DNA of 9,767 bases from Polaromonas sp. (GCA_013205645.1 JABMMH010000153.1:1-9767); one strand, 5' to 3'; positions 1 through 6,303 are shown, counted from the first letter of the stretch. Numbers and translations are program-made. Notes: a model not told the origin generated them from the sequence alone.

Positions 1-47
1 GTGTGCCTAGGCGCTAAAAGAGGGCGACGCCGTCGTGCTAGTTGACT

Positions 48-76
48 TGCCCTTGAGAATCTGGTCGCCTTACATT
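48..76 (+). promoter_or_regulatory. Putative promoter of the vapBC-type locus
   Basis: A -35-like TTGCCC (48-53) and a -10-like TACATT (71-76) are separated by 17 bp, each matching 4 of 6 consensus bases. An alternative -35, TTGACT (42-47), is a better hexamer but its spacing to the same -10 is too long (23 bp). The position, about 25 bp before the antitoxin start, is sensible. This is an inference from weak motifs. Confidence 0.35.
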
Positions 77-80
77 AAGG
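68..80. promoter_or_regulatory. Palindrome, candidate antitoxin operator
   Basis: The sequence CCTTA-CAT-TAAGG is a perfect 5+3+5 inverted repeat. It covers the putative -10 element and ends 20 bp before the antitoxin ATG. Type II antitoxins with an AbrB fold usually repress their own operon by binding palindromes at the promoter, so this is a natural operator candidate. The symmetry is seen directly; the function is inferred. Confidence 0.4.
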
Positions 81-100
81 TAAAGCAAAAGGATTTAATC

Positions 101-343
101 ATGTCAACCGCAACCCTCACATCTAAAGGCCAGATCACCATCCCTGTAGAGGTCCGCAATGACCTCAAGGTTGATGCTGGTGATCGCGTTGAGTTTGTTC
201 AAATCGCGCCCGGTCGCTACGAGTTCGTTGCAGCTACCAGGGAAGTAACGGCGCTCAGGGGGATGTTTGGCCCGACCAAGAAGACCGTTTCCATTGAGTC
301 CATGAATGCAGCCATCGCACAGCGCGTGGCGGCTGCACGATGA
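101..343 (+). CDS. AbrB/MazE-fold antitoxin (VapB-type)
   Basis: This encodes an 80-residue protein starting MSTATLTSKGQITIPVEVR, the classic swapped-hairpin AbrB DNA-binding motif (about residues 5-48). The C-terminal tail (about 53-80, with GMFGPTKKTVSIESMN) resembles the toxin-binding arm of antitoxins paired with PIN-domain toxins. The ATG at 101 was chosen over an in-frame start at 35 because AAAGGA lies 7 nt upstream of it and because the family motif then begins at residue 5. The stop codon overlaps the ATG of the toxin remnant (ATGA, 340-343), the usual coupled arrangement. In an intact system it would neutralise the ribonuclease and autorepress the operon. Here the toxin is broken, so it looks like an orphan antitoxin. 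Family assignment is secure; the exact name (VapB or MazE-like) is not. Confidence 0.85.
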   Translation: MSTATLTSKGQITIPVEVRNDLKVDAGDRVEFVQIAPGRYEFVAATREVTALRGMFGPTKKTVSIESMNAAIAQRVAAAR

Positions 344-681
344 CCGGTTTCGATACGAATGTCCTCGTTCGCTACATCATGCAGGATGACCCCGGCTACA
401 TCACCATGGTGTCCGTCATGGAGCTGTACTAGGTGCTGACTTCCTGCTACGAGTTGACGGGTGAGCAGGTTGGCCAAGCGCTGGAGGCCATTCTCCGAAC
501 CAAACAATTTTTGGTAGAGCGTGTGGATCAGGTCATGCGTGCGTTGCGAGTCTTTGGTGAAGGTAAGGCCGACTTTGCAGACTGTTTGATCGAAAGGTCT
601 GCAGCGGGTGCTGGTTGCACCAAAACCATGACTTTTGATGTTGGCGCATCCAAGCACGCTGGCATGACTCTAATTGCCTGA
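340..681 (+). pseudogene. Broken PIN-domain toxin (VapC-type)
   Basis: The reading frame begins MTGFDTNVLVRYIMQDDP, a typical PIN ribonuclease N-terminus with the first catalytic Asp at codon 5. Codon 31 (430-432) is TAG. The context E-L-Y-stop-V-L matches the family pattern E-L-V-W-V-L, so a single TGG-to-TAG change is the likely lesion. The frame then continues to 681 with the remaining PIN signatures: ADFADCLI at codons 77-84 and TFD near the end. The spacing between Asp5 and Glu28 is about 18 residues shorter than usual in this family, judged from memory of typical members, which suggests an earlier in-frame deletion after QDDP. Without the stop it would be 113 residues, against about 130 for the family. 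A GTG at 433 with GGAG nine nt upstream could restart translation of the last 82 residues. The gene converges on gyrB with a 19-bp gap. Confidence 0.85.
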
Positions 682-700
682 AAGGAAAGGTTCAACCGCT

Positions 701-3313
701 TTAAGCGTCGATATTTCCCGCTCGCAGCGCATTCGCTTCAATGAATTCGCGGCGCGGTTCGACGTCATCACCCATCAGCATGGTGAAAACGTGATCGGCT
801 TCAATCGCGTCATCAATTTGTACGCGCAGCAAACGGCGAACGGTAGGGTCCATGGTGGTTTCCCACAACTGCGCTGGGTTCATCTCGCCTAGCCCTTTGT
901 AACGCTGGCGCGACGTGCCATGCTCTGCTTGCACGATGAGCCAACGCATGGCTTGGCGGAAATCGCTGATCTTTTCTTCTTTCTTGCGCTCGCCTTCGCC
1001 ACGCATGACGCGGGCTCCGTCACTCAGCAAGGCTTTGAAAGTTTGAGCCGCTTCGGCCAAGGCGGCGTAATCAGTGCCAAGAACGAAGTCTTGCGAGATC
1101 ACGCTGCTTTTGGTGTTGCCGTGATGTCGGCGGCTGATGCGCAACAGCGGTTTGTCTGTACGCACATCCAACTCGCCAACCACCAACGCGTCAGGCAAGT
1201 GCGCTTGCAATGCGGCAGCGGAGATTTCTGTCGTCGCCAAGGTCTCTAAATCGAGTGCTACGCCGTCGGCGAGTGAACGCAAAGCCTCTGCATCCATGAA
1301 AGCACCTAAGCGCGCTATGACGGCCTCAGCCACTTGGTGCTTGCGTGCCAATTCAGCCAAGGTGTCACCGTCGATGACGCTACCGTTCGCACCGCCTGTG
1401 AAGACACTGGCGTCGCGCAAAGCAATGCGCAACAAAAACCCGTCCAACGCACTGGCGTCTTTCAAATACAGCTCTTCCTTGCCAGCTTTGACTTTGTAGA
1501 GCGGCGGCTGGGCGATGTAAATGTGACCGCGCTCCACCAGCTCAGGCATCTGACGGTAAAAGAAGGTCAATAGCAGAGTACGAATGTGGGCACCATCAAC
1601 GTCAGCATCGGTCATGATGATGATGCGGTGGTAACGCAACTTGGCAACGTTGAAATCGTCGTTGCCCGTGGTGCCGCCAGCTTTGCCAATGCCTGTACCC
1701 AGCGCCGTGATCAGCGTCAAGATTTCATTGCTGGTCAGCAACTTTTCATAACGGGCTTTTTCGACGTTGAGAATCTTGCCGCGCAAGGGCAAGATGGCTT
1801 GGAATTTACGATCGCGCCCCTGCTTGGCAGAACCGCCGGCGGAGTCACCCTCAACAATGTAGATTTCGCACATCGCTGGGTCTTTTTCTTGGCAATCGGC
1901 CAACTTGCCTGGCAAACCCATGCCGTCCAGCACCCCTTTACGACGCGTCATGTCGCGGGCTTTACGCGCAGCCTCACGCGCGCGGGCGGCTTCAATGATT
2001 TTTCCAACGATGATCTTGGCATCGTTCGGACGCTCTTGCAGATAGTCAAACAACAACTTGCTGACGATGTCTTCCACCGGGCCGCGGACTTCACTTGAGA
2101 CCAATTTGTCTTTGGTCTGGCTCGAAAACTTCGGTTCTGGCACCTTGACGGACAAGACGCAGCACAAGCCCTCGCGCATGTCGTCACCGGTCACTTCGAC
2201 CTTGGCTTTTTTGGCTAATTCACTGTCATCAATGTATTTATTAATCACGCGGGTCATGGCGGCGCGCAAACCGGTCAGGTGCGTACCACCGTCGCGCTGT
2301 GGGATGTTGTTGGTGAAACACAGCACTTGTTCGCTGTAACCGCTGTTCCACTGCATCGCCACTTCGACGCCGATGTTGGTGGCTTGGTCGCTCTGACGGT
2401 CACCCATGGCGTGAAATATGTTGGGATGCAAGACCGTCTTGCCTTTGTTAGCAAAGTTGACGAAACCCTTGACGCCACCAGCGCCCGCAAAGTCATCTTC
2501 CTTGCCAGTGCGCTCGTCTTTCAAACGAATCTTCACCCCATTGTTCAAAAAGCTCAGCTCACGCAGACGCTTGCTCAGAATTTCATAGTGAAAATCACTG
2601 TTCTCTTTGAAGATCTCAGTATCAGGCCAAAAGTGCACTTCAGTGCCACGTTTATCAGTGTCGCCAGTGACTTTCATCGGCGAGACTTCAACACCGTTCA
2701 CGGTTTCAATGATGCGATTTTGAACAAAGCCACGCGAAAACTCCATGACGTGCACTTTGCCGTCCCGGCGAATCGTCATGCGCAGCATCTTGGAGAGTGC
2801 GTTGACGCAGCTCACACCCACACCATGCAAACCGCCTGAAACCTTGTAGCTGTTCTGGTTGAATTTGCCGCCTGAGTGCAGTTCAGTCAATGCAATTTCA
2901 GCTGCCGAACGTTTTGGCTCGTGCTTGTCATCCATCTTGACACCGGTCGGGATACCGCGGCCGTTGTCGACAACACTCACGGAGTTGTCAGAGTGGATGG
3001 TGACCATGATGTCATCGCAATGACCAGCCAAAGACTCATCAATCGAATTGTCAACCACCTCGAAAACCAGATGGTGCAAACCAGTGCCATCAGACGTGTC
3101 GCCAATGTACATGCCGGGCCGCTTGCGCACGGCCTCCAGACCTTCCAAAATTTGGATGGAATCCTCGCCATAAGCTTCGGACGCGCCAACTTGATGCGCG
3201 TCAATGACAGGCTGGTAGTTGGAACTGCCCTCTTCGCCGGTGCCTGAATGTACTTCAGCAGCGTTATCAGGGACGTTGTTGGCTTCTTCGTTTGGCTTGA
3301 TCTGTTCGGTCAT
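701..3313 (-). CDS. gyrB: DNA gyrase subunit B
   Basis: GyrB is the ATPase and TOPRIM subunit of gyrase, which introduces negative supercoils ahead of replication forks and transcription. The 870-residue product has the GHKL ATPase (EVVDN at 85-89 with catalytic Glu85; DNGRGIP at 116-122; GGLHGVG at 160-166), the transducer domain with SSQTKDKL (Gln399 and Lys401 equate to E. coli Gln335 and Lys337), and the TOPRIM domain (EGDSAGG at 488-494, DADVDG at 569-574). The Gram-negative insert spans about 620-795 and the tail carries RYKGLGEMNPAQLW (804-817). It is longer than E. coli GyrB (804) mainly through an acidic, low-complexity extension of about 43 residues before the ATPase. Residue 511 is Arg where E. 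coli has Lys447, a quinolone-resistance position, so charge is kept. The start at 3313 has only a weak GAAAG ribosome site. The gene lies downstream of dnaN behind a terminator-like hairpin. Confidence 0.98.
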   Translation of the reverse strand: MTEQIKPNEEANNVPDNAAEVHSGTGEEGSSNYQPVIDAHQVGASEAYGEDSIQILEGLEAVRKRPGMYIGDTSDGTGLHHLVFEVVDNSIDESLAGHCDDIMVTIHSDNSVSVVDNGRGIPTGVKMDDKHEPKRSAAEIALTELHSGGKFNQNSYKVSGGLHGVGVSCVNALSKMLRMTIRRDGKVHVMEFSRGFVQNRIIETVNGVEVSPMKVTGDTDKRGTEVHFWPDTEIFKENSDFHYEILSKRLRELSFLNNGVKIRLKDERTGKEDDFAGAGGVKGFVNFANKGKTVLHPNIFHAMGDRQSDQATNIGVEVAMQWNSGYSEQVLCFTNNIPQRDGGTHLTGLRAAMTRVINKYIDDSELAKKAKVEVTGDDMREGLCCVLSVKVPEPKFSSQTKDKLVSSEVRGPVEDIVSKLLFDYLQERPNDAKIIVGKIIEAARAREAARKARDMTRRKGVLDGMGLPGKLADCQEKDPAMCEIYIVEGDSAGGSAKQGRDRKFQAILPLRGKILNVEKARYEKLLTSNEILTLITALGTGIGKAGGTTGNDDFNVAKLRYHRIIIMTDADVDGAHIRTLLLTFFYRQMPELVERGHIYIAQPPLYKVKAGKEELYLKDASALDGFLLRIALRDASVFTGGANGSVIDGDTLAELARKHQVAEAVIARLGAFMDAEALRSLADGVALDLETLATTEISAAALQAHLPDALVVGELDVRTDKPLLRISRRHHGNTKSSVISQDFVLGTDYAALAEAAQTFKALLSDGARVMRGEGERKKEEKISDFRQAMRWLIVQAEHGTSRQRYKGLGEMNPAQLWETTMDPTVRRLLRVQIDDAIEADHVFTMLMGDDVEPRREFIEANALRAGNIDA

Positions 3314-3336
3314 AACTAACTTTCGCTTATCTCTTT

Positions 3337-3375
3337 AAAAACCAATGCCCGCGTTAGAGACTGACGCGGGCTGGT
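3337..3375 (-). terminator. Intrinsic terminator or attenuator, dnaN-gyrB
   Basis: Read on the minus strand, GCCCGCGT and ACGCGGGC (3371-3364 and 3354-3347) form a perfect 8-bp GC-rich stem with a 9-nt loop. ACCA and TGGT extend it by four pairs past a 2-nt bulge. A run of five T follows (3341-3337), the first of which pairs in the extended stem. This is a textbook Rho-independent terminator for dnaN transcripts. It ends only 23 bp before the gyrB ATG, leaving no room for a gyrB promoter after it. Partial readthrough or regulated attenuation into gyrB is therefore likely. Confidence 0.75.
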
Positions 3376-3408
3376 GGACAGGGCCAAGGTTGACCCGCGC
3401 CGTGTGGC

Positions 3409-4515
3409 TTAAATTCGCATTGGCATCACAACGTACTTGAAAGCTGCGTCGTCAGGGATGGTCAACAAGGCCGAACTGTTGGAGTCTGACAGCTCAATTT
3501 TCACCATGTCTTGGTTCATGTTGGCCAATGCGTCGATCAAGTAAGTCACGTTGAAGCCAATCTCAATCGAGTCACCACCGTAGTCGATGTCAAGCTCATC
3601 CACAGCTTCTTCTTGCTCAGCATTGTTAGAGGCAACACGCAGCGTACCCGGCTCAATGTTCAAGCGCACACCTTTGAATTTTTCGCTGGTCAAAATAGCT
3701 GTGCGCTGCAAACTTGCCAGCAATGGGGCACGGCCTAAGGTGATGATGTTTTTGTGGTTCTTTGGGATCACCCGGTTGTAATCAGGAAATTTGCCTTCCA
3801 CCAGCTTGGTCACAAACTCCATGCCTTCAAAGCTGAACTTGGCCTGGTTACCGGCAAATTGCATCTCAATCGCACCTTCCTTGTCACTCAAAAGACGTTG
3901 CATTTCCAGCACTGTCTTACGCGGCAAGATCACCTCTTGGCGCGGTACTTCAACGTCCAGCGTGGCCGAAGAAAATGCCAAGCGATGGCCGTCAGTGGCG
4001 ACCAGGCTCAATTGCTTTCCTTCAGCCACAAACAAAATGCCATTCAGGTAGTAACGAATGTCGTGCACAGCCATCGCAAATGACACTTGGCTCAACAAAT
4101 TTTTGAGTGTCTTTTGAGGCACTGAAAAAACAGGCCCAAAGTTAGCAGCTTCTTGAACCAAAGGGAAGTCTTCCGCCGGCAAACTTTGCAGCGTGAAGCG
4201 GCTCTTTCCGCCTTTGAGAATCAATTTACTTTGGCTTGACTCCAAGGACACCGATTGATCACTTGGCATTGAACGCAAGATGTCAATGAGTTTACGAGCA
4301 CCTACGGTGGTTGTGAAGTCGCCTTCGTCACCGCCGAGTTCAGCGGTGGTTCGAATTTGGATTTCAAGATCGCTGGTGGTCAGCTGAATTTTTGAACCCG
4401 TTTTTCGAATCAACACATTCGCCAAAATGGGCAGTGTGTGGCGGCGCTCAACAATTCCGGCAACCGATTGAAGTGCGGACAAAACGCTGTCTTGGCTGGC
4501 TTTGAGAACGATCAT
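3409..4515 (-). CDS. dnaN: DNA polymerase III beta subunit (sliding clamp)
   Basis: The 368-residue product is the ring-shaped processivity clamp that tethers DNA polymerase III and recruits Hda, MutS, MutL and ligase at the fork. Length is normal for the family (366 in E. coli). Recognisable landmarks are RRHTLPILANVLI (25-37), ATDGHRLA (173-180), EGKFPDYNRVIP (240-251), and the C-terminal YVVMPMRI, which forms part of the clamp-motif binding pocket (E. coli ends MPMRL). The three repeated clamp domains divide roughly at residues 125 and 250. The start ATG at 4515 begins MIVLKASQDSVL, as in relatives; its ribosome site is poor, AAGAAAG lying about 8 nt upstream. The gene lies in the dnaA direction beyond the 275-bp origin gap. 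The AT-rich end of the origin forms its immediate leader, so dnaN transcription passes through or starts within oriC. Confidence 0.97.
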   Translation of the reverse strand: MIVLKASQDSVLSALQSVAGIVERRHTLPILANVLIRKTGSKIQLTTSDLEIQIRTTAELGGDEGDFTTTVGARKLIDILRSMPSDQSVSLESSQSKLILKGGKSRFTLQSLPAEDFPLVQEAANFGPVFSVPQKTLKNLLSQVSFAMAVHDIRYYLNGILFVAEGKQLSLVATDGHRLAFSSATLDVEVPRQEVILPRKTVLEMQRLLSDKEGAIEMQFAGNQAKFSFEGMEFVTKLVEGKFPDYNRVIPKNHKNIITLGRAPLLASLQRTAILTSEKFKGVRLNIEPGTLRVASNNAEQEEAVDELDIDYGGDSIEIGFNVTYLIDALANMNQDMVKIELSDSNSSALLTIPDDAAFKYVVMPMRI

Positions 4516-4556
4516 GACTTGTGCTTTCTTATCTTCTTAATTTTTTAATTTCAAAT

Positions 4557-4571
4557 TAGTAGTAGTAGTAA
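4557..4571 (+). repeat. DnaA-trio array
   Basis: The plus strand reads four TAG triplets followed by TAA. Read 3' to 5' from the G-rich block this is AAT followed by four GAT, fitting the DnaA-trio pattern 3'-[G/A]A[T/A]-5' that guides DnaA filaments onto single-stranded origin DNA. It abuts GGGG (4572-4575), and the nearest DnaA box begins 14 nt further on. AT-rich DNA follows on the other side. The repeat is seen directly; the role is inferred from the Bacillus model. Confidence 0.65.
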
Positions 4572-4585
4572 GGGGAGCGAATTTC

Positions 4586-4594
4586 TGTGCATAT
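4586..4594 (-). promoter_or_regulatory. DnaA box next to the trio array
   Basis: The minus strand reads ATATGCACA, one mismatch from the consensus TTATNCACA. It points toward the trio array, as required for loading DnaA from double-stranded boxes onto the unwinding strand. It sits inside the loop of an imperfect inverted repeat (AAGGGGA at 4570-4576, TCCCCTT at 4603-4609). Confidence 0.6.
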
Positions 4595-4630
4595 CGCCAT
4601 TTTCCCCTTTTTTATCAACCACTTGCAGAC

Positions 4631-4749
4631 TGTTTAAGTGTGTGCTGAGTGCCCTGTTGAAGCGGCGCTTAAACATGAACAACTTGAACGGAATTGATTT
4701 TTCTGTGGATAACTCATAGGTTGTTCAATAATTGTCCCCAGCTTATTGA
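4631..4749. repeat. Three successive inverted repeats in oriC
   Basis: TGTTTAAG (4631-4638) pairs with CTTAAACA (4668-4675). TGAACAAC (4676-4683) pairs with GTTGTTCA (4720-4727). TCAATAA (4725-4731) pairs with TTATTGA (4743-4749). All are perfect 7- or 8-bp matches, and they abut or overlap end to end. The middle one encloses the exact DnaA box. They could extrude as cruciforms, form RNA structure in a dnaA-dnaN transcript, or be binding sites. No role is known to me. Confidence 0.6.
4704..4712 (-). promoter_or_regulatory. Exact consensus DnaA box
   Basis: The minus strand reads TTATCCACA, the perfect high-affinity DnaA box. It has the same orientation as the box at 4586-4594 and lies 78 bp downstream of the dnaA stop codon. 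This is the strongest single origin element in the window. Confidence 0.85.
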
Positions 4750-4790
4750 GGAAGATTTTCGGGCAAGTCCTGGAAGATTGAAGTGTTCGG

Positions 4791-6185
4791 TCAGCCTTTG
4801 AGTGTTTGCTCTAAAACATGCAATTGCTGGTTGAGTTCTGTCATCAGTTGGCGTTCAGCCGACATTTTGCGCACCGCATGCAGCACCGTGGTGTGATCTC
4901 TACCGCCAAACAGCTCACCGATTTCAGGCAAGCTTTTTTGCGTCAGTTCCTTTGCGAGGTACATGGCGATCTGTCGTGGTCTGGCAATGCTGGCAGGCCG
5001 CTTCTTGGAATACATGTCTGCGACTTTGATCTTGTAATAGTCGGCGACAGTTTTCTGGATGTTTTCAACCGAAATCTGTCGATTTTGGATTGACAGCAAA
5101 TCGCGCAAGGCTTCTCGTGCCAGCTGGATGGAGATTTCCTTCTGGTTGAAACGCGAGTAAGCCAAGATCTTGCGTAGCGCACCTTCGAGTTCCCGCACGT
5201 TGGAACGCACGTTTTTAGCCACAAAGAAGGCGACTTCCTCCGGCATGACCGTGCCTTCGGCTTCGGCCTTGCGAATCAGGATGGCGACTCGCATTTCTAG
5301 TTCAGGTGGCTCAATCGCCACCGTCAGGCCTGAATCAAAACGCGAAACAAGGCGTTCATGGATGTCCGTCAGACCCTTGGGGTAGGTGTCGCTGGTCATC
5401 ACAATGTGTGATTTTTTGGTCAGCAAAGCCTCAAAGGCATTGAAAAACTCTTCTTGCGTGCGGTCTTTGTTGGCAAAAAATTGGACGTCATCGATTAACA
5501 ACAAATCAAGCGAGTGGTAACGCTCTTTGAATTCGTCGAAGGTTTTACGCTGGTAGGCCTTGACCACATCCGAGACGAACTGTTCAGCATGGATGTAAAG
5601 AATTTTGGCCGCCGGGTTGTCCGCCAGCAACTTGTTGCCAATGGCGTGAACCAGGTGAGTCTTGCCAAGTCCAACACCGCCATAAATAAACAGCGGGTTG
5701 TAAAGCTGGCCTAGGCTGCTGGCGACGTGCATGGCTGCTGCACGGCCCATGCGGTTGGCCGTGCCTTCAATCAAGGTGTCAAAAGTCAAGGCAGTGTTCA
5801 GCCGACTCTTAAAAGGAATATTGGCGGGGTTCTCTGACGCGATCAAAGGTGTCGGCTCAACAGCGCCTATAACTTTGAAGTTTTGCGGAATGGGACTTGA
5901 TTTTGCAAGGTTTTCGCGCGGAGCGAGCGCTAATTCCAGCGCGACGGGCTGGCCAGAAAATTTTTCTAGCAGGGCGACAATTCGCGCCGAATACTGGGCT
6001 CGAACCCAATCCAGTTTGAACCGATTGCCGACCTGAATGGTGACCTTGCTCAGGTCAAGCGCAACATCGGCCACCAAAGGCTTGATCCATGTATTGAACT
6101 GTTGCTCGGGGAGTTCCTGAGCCAAGTGGTCCACGCAACTTTGCCATAAGCCTTGACCCAGAGATGAACGAACAACTTCGCTCAT
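4791..6185 (-). CDS. dnaA: Chromosomal replication initiator DnaA
   Basis: DnaA binds 9-mer boxes at oriC, oligomerises with ATP, melts the AT-rich region and loads DnaB helicase. The 464-residue product has domain I (about 1-85, with LAQELPEQQFNTWIKPL), a linker (about 86-130), and the AAA+ domain: Walker A GGVGLGKT at 169-176, Walker B LLLIDD at 228-233, sensor I MTSD at 263-266, arginine-finger region ERLVSRF at 277-283, and sensor II VRELEGALR at 330-338. Domain IV carries the box-recognition signature FGGRDHTTVLHA (426-437). I chose ATG 6185 (MSEVVRSSLGQGLW). An in-frame TTG at 6200 would add MRWPF, but neither start has a clear ribosome site, so expression may be kept low. The gene is transcribed toward the dnaA-dnaN origin, and box-like sites upstream suggest autoregulation. 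Confidence 0.97.
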   Translation of the reverse strand: MSEVVRSSLGQGLWQSCVDHLAQELPEQQFNTWIKPLVADVALDLSKVTIQVGNRFKLDWVRAQYSARIVALLEKFSGQPVALELALAPRENLAKSSPIPQNFKVIGAVEPTPLIASENPANIPFKSRLNTALTFDTLIEGTANRMGRAAAMHVASSLGQLYNPLFIYGGVGLGKTHLVHAIGNKLLADNPAAKILYIHAEQFVSDVVKAYQRKTFDEFKERYHSLDLLLIDDVQFFANKDRTQEEFFNAFEALLTKKSHIVMTSDTYPKGLTDIHERLVSRFDSGLTVAIEPPELEMRVAILIRKAEAEGTVMPEEVAFFVAKNVRSNVRELEGALRKILAYSRFNQKEISIQLAREALRDLLSIQNRQISVENIQKTVADYYKIKVADMYSKKRPASIARPRQIAMYLAKELTQKSLPEIGELFGGRDHTTVLHAVRKMSAERQLMTELNQQLHVLEQTLKG

Positions 6186-6243
6186 GAAAGGCCAGCGCAA
6201 GGCTTGGAAGGAGTTTTGGTAAACGTCAAAACGCTCGGCAACT

Positions 6244-6252
6244 TGTGGATAT
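6244..6252 (-). promoter_or_regulatory. DnaA-box-like site in the dnaA leader
   Basis: The minus strand reads ATATCCACA, one mismatch from the consensus TTATCCACA. It lies between the putative dnaA -10 element and the dnaA start codon, a position suited to repression of dnaA by its own product or to origin function. Confidence 0.6.
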
Positions 6253-6273
6253 TGTCTTTTTTCAGCACCCTCT

Positions 6274-6303
6274 ATTGTAGTCCGGCGGGGCAGTTACCCA
6301 CAA
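6274..6303 (-). promoter_or_regulatory. Putative dnaA promoter with overlapping DnaA box
   Basis: On the minus strand TACAAT (6279-6274) matches 5 of 6 bases of the -10 consensus. An 18-bp spacer separates it from TTGTGG (6303-6298), a weak -35 matching 3 of 6. A DnaA-box-like site, TTACCCACA on the plus strand (6294-6302, one mismatch), covers the -35. Together with the box at 6244-6252 this fits the DnaA autorepression known in other bacteria. Motifs are visible; regulation is inferred. Confidence 0.5.

Larger units (their letters stand above)
4516..4790. other. oriC: oriC, unwinding half (dnaA-dnaN intergenic)
   Basis: This 275-bp non-coding gap lies between dnaA and dnaN. Read on the minus strand it has, in order, an exact DnaA box (4712-4704), a one-mismatch box (4594-4586), a C-rich block (4577-4572), an array of DnaA-trios (4571-4557) and an AT-rich stretch (4556-4530). 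This is the box, GC cluster, trio, AT-rich layout described for the basal unwinding system of Bacillus subtilis. Three inverted repeats occupy 4631-4749. A weaker box-like site, TTGTCCCCA (4732-4740), has two mismatches. Function as an origin is inferred from these elements and the gene context. Confidence 0.8.

Noticed and set aside
35..103. Longer antitoxin start at 35 adding 22 residues
   Set aside because: The extra segment covers the putative promoter and operator, lacks family similarity, and the ATG at 101 has a good ribosome site.
217..657. A 146-codon minus-strand ORF opposite the antitoxin and toxin remnant
   Set aside because: The plus-strand frames carry clear AbrB and PIN signatures; the antisense translation resembles nothing and is a codon shadow.
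697..707. Palindrome CGCTTTAAGCG at the gyrB stop as a terminator
   Set aside because: The usable stem is only 4 bp with a 3-nt loop and no T-run on either strand.
2279..2839. A 186-codon plus-strand ORF inside gyrB
   Set aside because: It is antisense to the highly conserved GyrB ATPase/transducer region and has no recognisable domain.
3314..3408. Possible missing recF between dnaN and gyrB
   Set aside because: The gap is only 95 bp, with no remnant, and absence of recF at this place is, as far as I know, usual in Burkholderiales.
4570..4614. G/C-rich inverted repeat followed by TTTTTT as a plus-strand terminator
   Set aside because: No plus-strand gene or promoter precedes it, and the loop is long with a bulge; an origin element is more likely.
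4725..4749. Inverted repeat downstream of dnaA as a dnaA terminator
   Set aside because: The stem is AT-rich and on the minus strand is followed by ACAACC, not a T-run; kept only as a repeat.
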